From: Procambarus clarkii
Taxonomy: Eukaryota > Arthropoda > Malacostraca > Decapoda > Cambaridae
Length of the DNA: 64,000 bases
Reading direction: 5' to 3'
NCBI RefSeq assembly: GCF_040958095.1
Contig: NC_091219.1
Location: forward strand, 25,052,202 to 25,116,201
A model generated the notes under the pieces. The model made no database searches. It had not been told where the DNA came from and saw only the letters and a program-made list of their open reading frames with translations. Below, piece after piece: positions 1 through 11,270 of this stretch (its first letter is position 1; each line of letters opens with the position of its first letter). The translations under genes and the position numbers were made by a program.

Positions 1-426
1 CACCTGTGTCCCCTTGTGCGTGTTCCCCTTGTGTTAAATAGACTGTCTTTATCTACCCTATCAATCCCCTTCAGAATCTTGAATGTGGTGATCATGTCCC
101 CCCTAACTCTTCTGTCTTCCAGCGAGGTGAGGTTTAATTCCCGTAGTCTCTCCTCGTAGCTCATACCTCTCAGCTCGGGTACTAGTCTGGTGGCAAACCT
201 TTGAACCTTTTCCAGTTTAGTCTTATCCTTGACTAGATATGGACTCCATGCTGGGGCTGCATACTCCAGGATTGGCCTGACATATGTGGTATACAAAGTT
301 CTGAATGATTCTTTACACAAGTTTCTGAATGCCGTTCGTATGTTGGCCAGCCTGGCATATGCCGCTGATGTTATCCGCTTGATATGTGCTGCAGGAGACA
401 GGTCTGGCGTGATATCAATATTGTAT

Positions 427-430
<4 letters not shown>
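1..430 (-). mobile_element. CR1/L2-like LINE, C-terminal end of ORF2 (fragment)
   Basis: Read on the minus strand, this stretch encodes the conserved region that follows the reverse transcriptase in CR1/L2-like LINEs: LYTTYVRPILEYAAPAWSPY, then KLEKVQRFATRLVPELRG, a YEERLRELNLTSLEDRR block, and RGDMITTFKILKGID. The frame is essentially open up to the window edge, so this is the youngest-looking of the minus-strand copies at this end. It is cut by the window at its 3' end, and a TG array (428-517) bounds it upstream. Family naming is from motif memory; the exact clade is uncertain. Confidence 0.8.

Positions 431-517
<87 letters not shown>
428..517. repeat. (TG)n microsatellite
   Basis: About 45 uninterrupted TG units. 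Open frames here are poly Cys-Val artefacts. It directly adjoins the LINE fragment on its left. Confidence 0.98.
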
Positions 518-521
<4 letters not shown>

Positions 522-1180
522 GGCCTCATCTCCATGTGCCTGCAGGGACGGGCAATATAAGCTCCTGGCCCCCGCCTTCTAAGCTAGTTAATGATTTTTT
601 CTTTTATACAAGTGGGAACACACGATTGGTGTTTTTGTCCATGGATTTTTGCCCGCGCGGGCCCTAAGCTTCTGGCTGGCCCACTTATGTGTTATTCCTT
701 TCTCTTTCCTGTCCTTAGGCGGCTGACTCCTGTTGGTAGGCTGAGAACTTTCCCTTCCCATAGCTCAGCCTCATCCTCTAGTACCGTTCCTTCCTTCCTT
801 CCCCCGTCCCATCCCCAAATCCATATCCTGACGTTGTTGTTATAGATTCAGTTACTCAGAACAAGTTCCAAGTAGCACGGGCTATGGTGAGCCCGTAGTC
901 GACCTGGCACAGGAGCGGGGCAAGTAGCACGGGCTATGGTGAGCCCATAGTAGATTTACCTGGCACAGGAGCGCTGCTGTTATCTATCCGTTATCCTGAC
1001 CCCTTCCCAGTGCTACATAGTCGTAATGGCTTGGCCTTTCCCCCTGATAACTCCCTCCCTCTCCCCCCCCCCTAAAGGATTGGCGCCTTTAGTCAATCCT
1101 CCCCGGCAAGGATACGAACCGAGACCAAATCGATGGGGAAGCGGAAGGGCGAGTGTGTTACCGCTGCGCCAATAGGGTCT
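518..1180. repeat. Interspersed repeats: SINE-like segments and a GTAGCACGGGCTATGG repeat
   Basis: No gene is visible. At 530-780 is a segment related to part of the 11.3-kb tandem unit (shared 'ggctgactcctgtt' and 'tagctca' blocks). At 840-960 is a repeat with 'agcacgggctatggtgagcc' whose inverted copy lies at 45455-45545. At 975-1060 is the '...ccttatcctgaccccttcc...' SINE body also found at 10.8, 16.7, 47.1 and 60.3 kb. At 1075-1178, on the minus strand, is a tRNA-like head with A box TGGCGCAGCGGT and B box GGTTCGTATCC, so it is a tRNA-derived SINE. Confidence 0.7.
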
Positions 1181-1199
1181 TCATCTTAATGCGCTGACT

Positions 1200-1865
1200 A
1201 TAGGTTCCCCACTTGATCATATATACAAATAATGTTTTTGTATTGGGTTAGCTTCTGTTTATTGGCGGCTTTAATATTGAAAAAGTTCTTCCTGGCATCT
1301 CTGTGACTCAACTCTCAATAATGGTGCTTTACCTATTTTGTACATATCCCTTGGAATCTTATATGTCGTTATCATATCCCCCCGCGGGAGCCGGTCGGTC
1401 GAGCGGACAGCACGCTGGACTTGTGATCCTGTGGTCCTGGGTTCGATCCCAGGCGCCGGCGAGAAACAATAGGCAGAGTTTCTTTCACCCTATGCCCCTG
1501 TTACCTAGCAGTAAAATAGGTACCTGGGTGTTAGTCAGCTGTCACAAACTGCTTCCTGGGGGTGGAGGCCTGGTCGAGGACCGGGCCGCGGGGACACTAA
1601 AAAAAAAAGCCCCGAAATCATCTCAAGATAACAAAGATAACCCCCCCCCCCCCGTTTCCCTATTTCTGCCCTCTTCTGGTGTGGGAAGGTCCAGTTCCGC
1701 CAGTTTTTCCTCGTAGTTCAAACCCTTCACGTTAAGAACGAGTCCCGTTGCATATATTTGGACCTGTCTAGTTTGACTTAAATTTTTCAAGTGTGGGTTC
1801 CAGGCCGTGGATGCATATTCAAGCGCAGGACTCTTGCATGTGCGAGTGTGATTACAACCGTGTGT
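1200..1865 (-). mobile_element. Degenerate CR1/L2-like LINE 3' end, split by a SINE
   Basis: On the minus strand the right part (about 1650-1865) reads SPALEYASTAWNPHLK then YATGLV and NYEEKLAELDLP, matching the LEYAAPAW...YEERLRELNL region of the copy at 1-430. The left part (about 1200-1380) continues the same element with a decayed 'GDMITTYKI'-like stretch. Between them sits a complete plus-strand SINE, so the LINE is older. Frameshifts and stops make it non-functional. Confidence 0.65.
1383..1641 (+). mobile_element. tRNA-derived SINE, full length
   Basis: Begins GGAGCCGGTCGGTCGAGCGG (A-box region), followed by B box GGTTCGATCCCAGG and a cloverleaf-compatible GCGCCGGCG end. It then has a conserved body ('ctgttacctagcagtaaaat', 'ggtcgaggaccgggccgcgg') and an A-run, ending in 'tctcaagataacaaagataac'. 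Other copies of the family in the window: 19172-19325 (+), 46848-47036 (-), 54186-54437 (-) and a piece at 29745-29835 (-). Confidence 0.85.
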
Positions 1866-1867
1866 AT

Positions 1868-2362
1868 GTACTCATCTATTTGTGGCGACAGGATCGAGCT
1901 CTGGCTCTTGGACCCCGCTTTTCTAGCCGTTGGTTATCTAATGCAATGACTCCAGGCCGATTTCCCTGTCATACCTGCTTTTAAAGTTGTGAATAGAGTT
2001 AGCCTCCACAACCTGCTTCTTTAGGTCATTCCATTTACTCACTACCCTCACGCTACAGGAAAACTTTCTAACATCTCTATGACACACATGAGTCTCAAGC
2101 TTCCATCCGTGCCCCCTTGTTCTGTTCATATTTATTCTAAATATTTCCTCTGTTTCCAGTCTGTTAATCCCTTTAAGTATTTTAAACGTCTTTGTCATCC
2201 CTCGCAGCTCTGGGTCGAGTCTCGTTGCAAACTTCTGCACCTTTTCAAGCTTCCTTATGCGTTTTTTTTTCCCAGAAGGAACTCCACAATGGGGCTGAGT
2301 ATTCTAAAACTGGCCTCACATAAACGGTATACAGTGATCTAAAAGCCTCTTTATTCAAGTTC

Positions 2363-2366
<4 letters not shown>
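1868..2366 (-). mobile_element. CR1/L2-like LINE 3' end with 3'UTR
   Basis: The minus strand gives WNLNKEAFRSLYTVYVRPVL, a short frameshift, then QKFATRLDPELRGM, KTFKILKGINRLE, RTRGHGWKLETHVCHRDVRK, FSCSVRVVSKWNDL and finally YDREIGLESLH before the stop at 1938. The sequence from 1937 to about 1868 is the LINE 3'UTR; its inverted counterpart follows the plus-strand copy at 6263-6769. A TG array lies exactly at the point where the copy begins (NLNKEAFR). Confidence 0.8.

Positions 2367-2455
<89 letters not shown>
2367..2455. repeat. (TG)n microsatellite
   Basis: About 44 TG units separating two minus-strand LINE ends. Confidence 0.98.
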
Positions 2456-2458
<3 letters not shown>

Positions 2459-2860
2459 ACTCCCCTATGAATGCTTGGAGAGCGAGCTTCAGTTCTTGGT
2501 CCGTATTTTTTCAGCCGTATCTGGTCTACTGCAATGGCTCCTGACCTTACCATAAATACTTATAAAACAATGTATAAAATTAGCCTCAACTCCCACACCT
2601 GCTGGCACGTTGCTCATACAATTCAGTGCTTCCTAACATCCTTGTGGCTCATATGAGTGTCTATACTTTCCACCTGTGTTCACTACGTCACTACCTCTAA
2701 GAACCTCGTATGTCGCGATCAAGTCTCCCCTTCGTTTATTCTCAAAGCTCTAAAGGACTTTCTCAAGTTTTCCTGTGCGTTAAGTTTTATGCAAGTATTC
2801 CACACACTGGTGTAACATGCATGGTAGCCCAATGGTTCCGACTGACTGTTTATTCACATT
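2456..2860 (-). mobile_element. Strongly decayed CR1/L2-like LINE 3' end
   Basis: The minus strand shows LRINEG, then RRGDLIATYEVLRGSDVV, which aligns with the RRERGDMIGTYKILRGIDKV block of the better copy near 6.5 kb. It continues with a decayed cognate of 'SHRDVRKF' and a 3'UTR with the 'agctcg..ctcttggtcc'-type end. It is the oldest-looking of the four minus-strand copies in the first 3 kb. Confidence 0.55.
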
Positions 2861-2977
2861 CATATAGGTGGTCGTGTTGGGAACACTCCCTTGCTATTCT
2901 GCTGCTGATAGGTCCGTTTGATGTGGATTAGACCAACCCTCAAACTCTTTTTCTCTTTCACATTACAAGTGGGGTTC

Positions 2978-3228
<251 letters not shown>

Positions 3229-3818
3229 GCCCACTACCCCTCTAACCACAAACACTCACCTAACTACCCGGTAAGCGCTCTTAGAGAAGCATATAGTTAG
3301 GTCAACACCACCACTACTACCACCACTACCACCACTACTAAACCCCACCACGAGCACCACCACCACCACCTGCGCCATATTAGCATATAGATTGCTCCAT
3401 GCAGCGGGCAAATTTCCCACTGTGAAGCTGGACTTGAGGACACCTTCCTCGTATCTAAGACTCTCTCTGTTACACAAGTGGCAGAAGGCAGCGAAGAACA
3501 CACACACACACGCTGGAGGCAAGACCATCTGGGGAGCAGGAGAACGAGCTCTCTAAGACAGTTAAGTCCACGACGGAAACATGCTCTGAGTGGATAATGG
3601 TAGATCCCCTAATGGTAGAGGATCCAGTTGGAGGAGGTCATTTTTGTTTTGTTTCTGTGTTTCTTGGACGCAGTCTTGGTCCAAGTACCGGACTCCTGGG
3701 TGCTGGAGGACGTCGTCAGAGTCCAGTCCGGCTCTCGGCTCGATTATTTGGTCTTTATCTATGGTCTTGATGGTTTTTTTATGCTTTTGTTTTATAGTTG
3801 AGAGACTTAGATGCTGGA

Positions 3819-3828
<10 letters not shown>

Positions 3829-3907
<79 letters not shown>
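3829..3907. repeat. (CT)n microsatellite
   Basis: Pure CT, about 40 units. The sequence from 3230 to 4110 otherwise holds no gene I can recognise. Confidence 0.97.
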
Positions 3908-3909
<2 letters not shown>

Positions 3910-4117
3910 AAACTTCTATGATGGCTTCATACCATAAGTCAAAACTCTGGGAAGTGTCTTGTGGGTCTTACTCTGCCCTTAAGGGGGTAAAGAGTTTCCG
4001 GATATATTGCTTCCATAAATTGGAACCCGCATAATTTTTTGGGTTAATTTACTCCTTATACTTCGCTTGGCGTTCAATACTGCCTGGTCTGATGTTGGCT
4101 TTAGTGTGTGTATGGGT

Positions 4118-4318
4118 CCCCTGCCACCATGGCCTTCCCCCCTGCCACCATTACATCCTCCCTGCCACCATGGCCTTCCCCCCTGCCACCATGACATCCT
4201 CCCCTGCCACCATGGCCTTTCCCCTGCCACCATGACATCCTCCCCTGCCACCATGACCTTCCTCCCTGCCACCATGACGTCTTCCCCTGCCACCATGACC
4301 TCCTCCCTGCCACCACCG
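4118..4318. repeat. Minisatellite, about 21-22 bp unit (CTGCCACCATG...)
   Basis: About nine variant units built on CCTGCCACCATGGCCTTCC or CCTGCCACCATGACATCCTC. Because each unit contains CCACCATGG, an ideal start context, every frame looks like a start-rich ORF. The overlapping minus frames (MVAG...WWQGG) are products of the repeat. Confidence 0.92.
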
Positions 4319-4436
4319 CCTACCAACTCTCATATACCAGAGTCTCCCACCAAAAGAAAACGGTAAACGATGCTATTGCCTTAAGAATAAGGGATGACTT
4401 TAATAGTGTTGATAAAGCATCGCCGGTCTCTACAGC

Positions 4437-4850
4437 AGTGCTGAGCACCACTGTAGCTCCATCCTGAGCACCACCACAGCTCCGTCTTGAGCACCACTGT
4501 AGCTCCGGCCTGAGCCCCACTGTAGCTCTGTCTTGAGCACCACTGTAGCTCCGTCTTGAGCACCACTGTAGCTCCGTATTGAGCACCACTGTAGCTCCAT
4601 CTTGAGCACCACCACAGCTCCATCTTGAGCACATCCGCAGCACCGTCCTGAGCACCACCGCAGCTCCGTCTTGAGCACCACCGCAGCACCGTCTTGAGCA
4701 CCACCGCAGCTCCGTCTTGAGCACCACCGCAGCACCGTCTTGAGCACCACCGTAGCACCATCTTGAGCACCACCGCAGCTTCATCTTGAGCACCACCACA
4801 GCTCCGTCTTGAGCACCACCGCAGCTCCGTCTTGAGCACCACCACAGCTA
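4437..4850. repeat. 23-bp minisatellite (GAGCACCACCGCAGCTCCGT...)
   Basis: About 18 units of 23 bp with variants GCAGCTCC, GTAGCTCC and GCAGCACC. Since 23 is not a multiple of 3 and the unit lacks minus-strand stops, all three minus frames stay open (up to 169 codons) with a 23-residue periodicity. No function should be read from those frames. Confidence 0.95.
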
Positions 4851-4859
4851 AGGGGCTGC

Positions 4860-5430
4860 CCAAGAGAGTTGAAGGCTTGGGAAACAACAAATTACTTCTT
4901 ATTCATTTGTTCATCCATGAACAAGTCACTATTCATCTCTATTCATTTGTTCATCCTTTCTGTCCACATGTTAATTGGAAATTTGTTTAATGGACTATTC
5001 AGAACTCTAAAAAAAAAAAACTTCCAATTACGAAGCTCATTTTTATCCCATTACGAGTCAAGCCGGGACTCTGAACTCTTAGAAAATATTGCAATTCGTT
5101 CACTTTGCATAAACCGCTTGCAATAGGCTTATTCACTGAATTCGAAACATTTATAATACATTCATTTGATTTGAATAACTCTTGTCTCGGTGAGTTGTGC
5201 TCAGTGCTCAGCTTCGCTTCTTTTAAACGGGGTTCAACGAAGGCGTCTTGCGCCCCCGTTAATCAGTCTTATCTTCCTTATCTCCAGCTTATGTCTCCTT
5301 TATCAGTTCTCCTTCTATGCCTTATCCCCAGCATCACTTGAGTCAGCCTGGCAGGTCCTCTCTGTTTGTCAGTCGTTAGAGTGACGTCACGCTCCTCATC
5401 TCCGGTAAAAAAAAAAAAAAAAGAGTTTTG
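4860..5430. other. Unique-looking AT-rich stretch, no gene seen
   Basis: Short frames of 60-85 codons have no recognisable motif. There is an A-run at 5407-5422 just before the next minisatellite. Nothing further can be supported. Confidence 0.6.
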
Positions 5431-5440
5431 GCGCACTCTA

Positions 5441-5765
5441 AGACAGTTTAAGGCAGTTTAAGGCGGTTTAAGGCAGTTTAAGACAGTTTAAGACAGATTA
5501 ATTAAGACAGTTTAAGACAGATTAAGGCAGTTTAAGGCAGTTTAAGACAGTTTAAGACGGTTTAAGACAGTTTAAGGCAGTTTAAGACAGTTTAAGACAG
5601 ATTAATTAAGACAGTTTAAGACAGATTAAGGCAGTTTAAGGCGGTTTAAGACAGTTTAAGGCAGTTTAAGACAGTTTAAGACAGATTAATTAAGACAGTT
5701 TAAGACAGATTAAGGCAGTTTAAGGCAGTTTAAGACAGTTTAAGACGGTTTAAGACAGTTCCGCA
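5441..5765. repeat. 10-bp minisatellite (GACAGTTTAA) with higher-order units
   Basis: About 30 copies of GACAGTTTAA with variants GGCAGTTTAA, GACGGTTTAA and GACAGATTAA. A 14-bp variant GACAGATTAATTAA recurs at 5492, 5596 and 5680 (spacing 104 and 84, each 14 plus a multiple of 10), showing amplification of blocks. Confidence 0.93.
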
Positions 5766-5919
5766 CCTTTCAACATTTTACTACTACTTATACTTCCTCA
5801 ACCCATTCTTTCATCGCTTTTATTCAATTCATCATTTTCTAAACTCACTCCTCAGGTCACTCATGATAATGAGTTGCATCACTCCACGTGTGTACTCACC
5901 TTACCCCTGAGCACCGCTA

Positions 5920-6095
5920 CAACGCTCAGGCATTGTCTGCTCAGGTATTGTCTGCTCAGGTATTGTCTGCTCAGACATTGCTCAGGCATTGTCTGCTCAG
6001 GCATTGTCTGCTCAGACATTGTCTGCTCAGACATTGTCTGTTCAGACATTGTCTGCTCAGACATTGTCTGCTCAGGTCATTGTCTGCTCAGGTAA
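5920..6095. repeat. 15-bp minisatellite (ATTGTCTGCTCAGAC)
   Basis: About eleven units of 15 bp, so the frame is preserved and yields repeated SAQ/LLRHC peptides. It is followed by a (CA)n array and then a LINE end; the apparent 293-codon ORF at 5888-6769 simply joins these three unrelated pieces. Confidence 0.93.
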
Positions 6096-6172
6096 ATGAG
6101 CAGCAGAGTAGGCGGCATGCACATACAGCTTGCTCATTTGACACACGAGAACATACAACTCACTCTCAGACC

Positions 6173-6173
<1 letters not shown>

Positions 6174-6262
<89 letters not shown>
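6174..6262. repeat. (CA)n microsatellite
   Basis: About 44 CA units, ending directly at the LINE sequence TSFRNLNEEAFRALY. Confidence 0.98.
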
Positions 6263-6265
<3 letters not shown>

Positions 6266-6852
6266 AGAACTTCATTCAGAAACCTAAATGAGGAAGCTTT
6301 TAGGGCGCTTTACACTGCCTACGTGAGACCCGTCTTAGAGTATGCCGCGCCATCATGGAGCCCCCACCTGAAGAAACACATAAAGAAACTGGAGAAAGTT
6401 CAGAGGTTTGCGACGAGGCTTGTCCCAGAGCTACGAGGGATGGGATATGAAGAGCGGCTGAAGGAACTGAACCTTACGACACTAGAGAAAAGAAGGGAGA
6501 GAGGAGATATGATAGGGACATATAAAATACTCAGGGGAATTGACAAAGTGGAAATAGATGAAATGTTCACACGTAATAATAACAGAACGAGGGGACATGG
6601 GTGGAAACTGGAAACTCAGATGAGTCACAGAGATGTTAGGAAGTTTTCTTTTAGCGTGAGAGTAGTAGAAAAATGGAATGCACTTGGGGAACAGGTTCTG
6701 GAAGCAAATACTATTCATACTTTTAAAACTAGGTATGATAGGGAAATGGGACAGGAGTCATTGCTGTAAACAACCGATAGCTAGAAAGGCGGGATCCAAG
6801 AGTCAATGCTCGATCCTGCAAGCACATATAGGTGAGTACATATAGGTGAGTA
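6263..6852 (+). mobile_element. CR1/L2-like LINE 3' end, open frame, 3'UTR and tail repeat
   Basis: The frame 6263-6769 is intact: NLNEEAFRALYTAYVRPVLE, KLEKVQRFATRLVPELRGMG, YEERLKELNLTTLEKRR, RGDMIGTYKILRGIDKVEID, RTRGHGWKLETQMSHRDVRK and YDREMGQESLL then stop. This is the region downstream of the RT palm in CR1/L2-like LINEs. The short 3'UTR ends in a repeated ATATAGGTGAGTAC tail, typical of LINEs that prime on 3' tandem repeats. It is 5'-truncated: no palm (YADD) or endonuclease is present. Confidence 0.85.
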
Positions 6853-7107
6853 CACACACACACCCACACAAACTCAGCTCGCTATATGGTCCGTTTATGC
6901 CTGCGTTTGGACTGGTTTGTACTTGTGTTTGGATCTGTTTGGGTCTGTGAATGCCTCTGCTCTTTCTAAACATTCAGGAAGAATTTCCTTTTGGAAGAAT
7001 CTCATTCTTCCTCTCTCTCTCTCTTTAACTGTTGCTCTCTTTCATGCTCATTGGTTTCAACTCACACCCCAGATGGATTAGCAACGCTTTGAGGTGGATA
7101 TATTATG

Positions 7108-7111
<4 letters not shown>

Positions 7112-7192
<81 letters not shown>
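7112..7192. repeat. (GT)n microsatellite
   Basis: Pure GT array, about 40 units. Frames over it are poly Cys-Val. Confidence 0.98.
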
Positions 7193-7193
<1 letters not shown>

Positions 7194-7240
7194 GTGGAGC
7201 TTGTGTAGTCGTGAGGGGTGGGGTGTTTATTTACTCTATC

Positions 7241-7242
<2 letters not shown>

Positions 7243-7330
<88 letters not shown>

Positions 7331-7511
7331 AAATATGACCGAAAAAGTAAGATTAATAATTCTAACACGAATTTTCTCAATCTTTCGTACATTTCGTTTC
7401 ACTGTTGGAGGTAAATAAAAAATCAATTCTCCAAAATTCATTTTTATTTCTAGTCTTTTTCGGTCATATTTAATAATATATGTCTACAGGAAAGACTGCT
7501 ACCAAAATATA

Positions 7512-7592
<81 letters not shown>
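7243..7592. mobile_element. Foldback/MITE-like element between two (TA)n arrays
   Basis: Inverted 25-bp arms, 7323-7347 (ATATTATTAAATATGACCGA...) and 7455-7479, match perfectly across a 107-bp spacer. The element is flanked by TA arrays, 7243-7327 and 7514-7592. There is no coding capacity. The layout resembles a TA-targeting DNA-transposon derivative whose TA target duplications have expanded; the superfamily is unknown. Confidence 0.65.
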
Positions 7593-7594
<2 letters not shown>

Positions 7595-8014
7595 CTCCCA
7601 ATAGTCTGAATAAATCTGTTCCTTCATTTAGATAAGTGTATTATTAACAGTAAAAATGGTCAAGGACCGATCCATGTGGGATTTCACATGATGTAATCTG
7701 ATATTTATATTCGTATTCTTCTGATATTTACGTACTGATCTACCTTAAGAATGCTAGCTTCTCCAACTTTCTTTCTTTTTAATTTGTTGATCAGCCTCTC
7801 GTGCCAAAGGCTTTATGGAAGTCAAAGAAAACGCAGTCAACCCTCCCTCCCTTTCCTGCCTCATCTCTGTCATTCTGTCGTAGAGCTGTAATAGCTTTGT
7901 CAGACCAGATTTGTCAGCGCCGAAACTCTGCTCCTGGTTTGATAGGAATTCTGCCCTCCAAGGTATTGCCTTCTGAGGTATGCATGGTGTGAGGGAGAGA
8001 GGGAAAGAGGGAGG

Positions 8015-8280
<266 letters not shown>

Positions 8281-8457
8281 AGAAAGCGCCAGACAGACCC
8301 CGACGACCCGTCTAGGAGATACATATTCATAACCGCCCAAGAATCTATGAATACAGAGGCGAGCAACTTCGGTGTTTACTAATTTAGTCGTTTGACGCGA
8401 GTCCAATGATGAATGTTTAAGGTCTGGCTGTTATTGTTTGTTGCGGAGTTTGTGTGG

Positions 8458-8595
<138 letters not shown>

Positions 8596-8925
8596 GACAC
8601 GTGGAGGGGTTTGTGTGGCTTGTGGAGTTGAATGCCAAAACCTCGTAGCTTCAACTCTCAAAAACGCTTAAATAAATACTCACAAAGCCGCCATGACCGT
8701 GGAAAAGATGCACAGGTTTCGTAGGGGGTGGGCACCGTAAATGCTTGAGACGAATCCTGGGGAAGGTGGGGGTGGTGGGGGGTGTCAAGAGGACCTCCAC
8801 CACCCAGATCTGACGCTCATTAGTGCAACCGAGCGCGGGGAAATACACTCATTCAAAGTCGCCAGCCTACCTCATTCCACCTTTCTAATTACCCTGATGC
8901 AGCCAGGTCTTTGATACACACTTCC

Positions 8926-8928
<3 letters not shown>

Positions 8929-9017
<89 letters not shown>

Positions 9018-9027
9018 TCTCTCTCGC
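8929..9027. repeat. (CT)n microsatellite
   Basis: About 48 CT units with one CACT near the end. Confidence 0.97.
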
Positions 9028-9269
9028 TCTGCACTGTCTTTTCCTCCAACAAGAAGCTGTATCAATATACCAGAAGTACCTTTTTTTTCCCCTGTCTCTC
9101 CTGCTCTCTCGATAAGCAAGGTCATAAGCCAACCTGGTTCCCCACGCACCAATGTTAATTGGTCATTACCCCAGCTGCCAGCACCCAACGCTGACCCAAT
9201 TAGCTTTAATAGATCATGTGGAAAAGGACAAGGTGCTTAGCCAATCATGGCCGTTATGATAGCTGAAAA

Positions 9270-9477
9270 GCTCGGAGGGAGGGGGGGAGTAGGCGACGGA
9301 GGGGGCAAAGGGTGGGAGGGAGGGGGGGGGAAGTAATGTAAGGAAGAAGAAAGGGAGGGAAGGAGGGAGAGAGGAAGGGATGCAGGAAGTCAAGGGGAGA
9401 TTTGGAGGGGAGGGAGAAAGGAATAGAAAGGAGGAGGATTTGAAGGAGAAAAGGATGTAGCCAAGGACAGAGAAAGA

Positions 9478-9573
<96 letters not shown>
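9270..9573. repeat. Purine-rich tract ending in (GA)n
   Basis: A GGGA/GGAA-rich tract from 9270 passes into a pure GA array at 9480-9573. The strand is almost entirely purine for 300 bp, a sequence type able to form triplex DNA. Confidence 0.93.
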
Positions 9574-9575
<2 letters not shown>

Positions 9576-9599
9576 TCAAACTATGACACCCCACAATTC

Positions 9600-10250
9600 C
9601 GTGGCTGTGAACCACCTCCGGCCGCCAACTCCAATTTCCTGTGGTCTCCCCTTTCGTGCCCGCAGTCCTCGTTCTCTCTCACACCCGAGTACACACACAC
9701 ACACCGACTCCTAACGGATCAGCAGACAGTCAAAAACACAGACGGACACAAGACCAAGACGAGGACCATACACAAGAAGGACAAAATATATGAAAAACAA
9801 CAAATTTGTAGCTAGCCGTTGGCAACAGCTGCTGCTAACGTAAATACCCTCGCCTTGTGTTAGCTTCAAGACATGCTAAGAAAACGATGCGTGTTGATTC
9901 CTTTCTAAGATTACACCAATTCATCGCCATTAACCCGTAGTAACACAACCAATTATTTCTTGCGATAAATGTAAAACTGTCAAATTGTTTATCTTATCTG
10001 GCCTGGTGATGGTGTGGTTGCCGTCAAGGCGTCAATAAAATAGGCTGCAATTTATTTTTTTGTTTCTAGCCTGTCAGTATCTTGCCGGCGTCATTTTCTG
10101 GATAACACAGTTTGAGATCTCTTCAATATTTATTTTGTTAAATCTAGTGTGCAAATCATCTATCATCTGCAAGCCTATATGATGTGGTCATTGTAAATGT
10201 TGCATTGGCTGACCACACTACCCTAGTGAACCCCTGTCCCACTATCACTG
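9600..10250. other. No gene seen
   Basis: Mixed-composition sequence with short CACA runs. No frame longer than about 60 codons and no recognisable repeat head. Confidence 0.5.
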
Positions 10251-10277
10251 ACATACATTGTGTACAGTGTGCACATT

Positions 10278-10378
10278 GACACTGGGGGTACATTGCCACA
10301 CTACCCTGGGGGTACATTGTAAATCCCCCCTACCCCTGGGGGTACATTGTAACCCCCCCCTACCCCTGGGGGTACACC
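10278..10378. repeat. Short minisatellite (CTGGGGGTACATTG)
   Basis: Four to five units of about 30 bp built on CCCTGGGGGTACATTGTAA. Confidence 0.8.
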
Positions 10379-10639
10379 CTCGCCCATACTCTAGGGAGAC
10401 ACTGTCCACGTCACTCTGGGATGCACTAATGACACTGAAGGTGAGAGGTTGATGCAGTTTCACGGTAGTACAGAACATGTCCACCAACACCTAGTTGCTT
10501 TAGCTCACAAACCTGCCGTCAAACCACAACATTATCGACGTTTTGTATCACCGCCACCATCCTAGTCACTATTATTATTATTATTTTCATGATCATCAAT
10601 TATTGTTTTTCACGACACTCAGTGTAATGGTCCTGTGGA

Positions 10640-10945
10640 ATAAAATCCCCATGCCTAACACAGCTCGAGGTTCGAGCCCCAGCCACCACTAAAGATGGTT
10701 GCCCCTGGATGCATGGAAAGGCCACCTCTTAGAATACCACCAACCGCTTGGGCTGGACGGTAGAGCGACAATCTCGGTTCATGCAGGTCCGTGTTCAATC
10801 CCCGACAGTTAAAGTGGTTGGGCATTATTACTTCCCCTCCACCCCCCCCCCCCCCCCGTCCCATCCCAATTCCTTATCCTGACCCCTTCCAAGTGATATA
10901 AAGTAATGGCTTGGTGCTTTCTCCTGACAGTTCCCTTCCCTTCTG
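10640..10945 (+). mobile_element. tRNA-derived SINE(s)
   Basis: At 10750-10805 the tRNA-like head has an A-box region TGGACGGTAGAGCGACA and B-box region GTCCGTGTTCAATCCCCG, followed by the body 'tggttgggcattattac' and 'ccttatcctgaccccttcc'. A separate GGTTCGAGCCCC B-box-like motif at 10670 suggests a second, older insertion. Related bodies: 975-1060 (+), 47105-47240 (+), 16725-16900 (-), 60285-60460 (-). Confidence 0.7.
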
Positions 10946-11270
10946 AGAACACCACCTTAAAGAATGTCTCAGACGTGTCTCATCACCCATCTTCCTAGTT
11001 ACCCAAGACATGTTGAATTACACAACACGGGACTAAGGAAAATAAACACCCCCAAATGGTTATTAAATTCTAAAATGTGGTAAGCCCCACCGCTTCTATA
11101 ATTTCATTAAATATTCGTGGCAGGTACACCACGCCCCCTTCAGGCAATAACCGAAGGATCTGCATGAAATTAAAAAGATTTTACCGTTCGCTCCAGCTGG
11201 CCTGAACCTCCACTCCCTCCCTCTCCTTCCCTCTCTCCCTCCCTCTCCTCTCTCTCTCTCTACCCTCCCA

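Noticed and set aside
1383-1460. Functional tRNA gene
   Set aside because: The tRNA-like head is followed by a SINE body and poly-A region and has many sibling copies; no complete cloverleaf was established.
5918-6095. CRISPR-like array
   Set aside because: Units are contiguous without spacers and the genome is eukaryotic.
5888-6769. 293-codon plus-strand ORF
   Set aside because: It fuses a 15-bp minisatellite, a (CA)n array and a LINE ORF2 end; only the last part (from 6263) is real coding sequence, and it belongs to the LINE.
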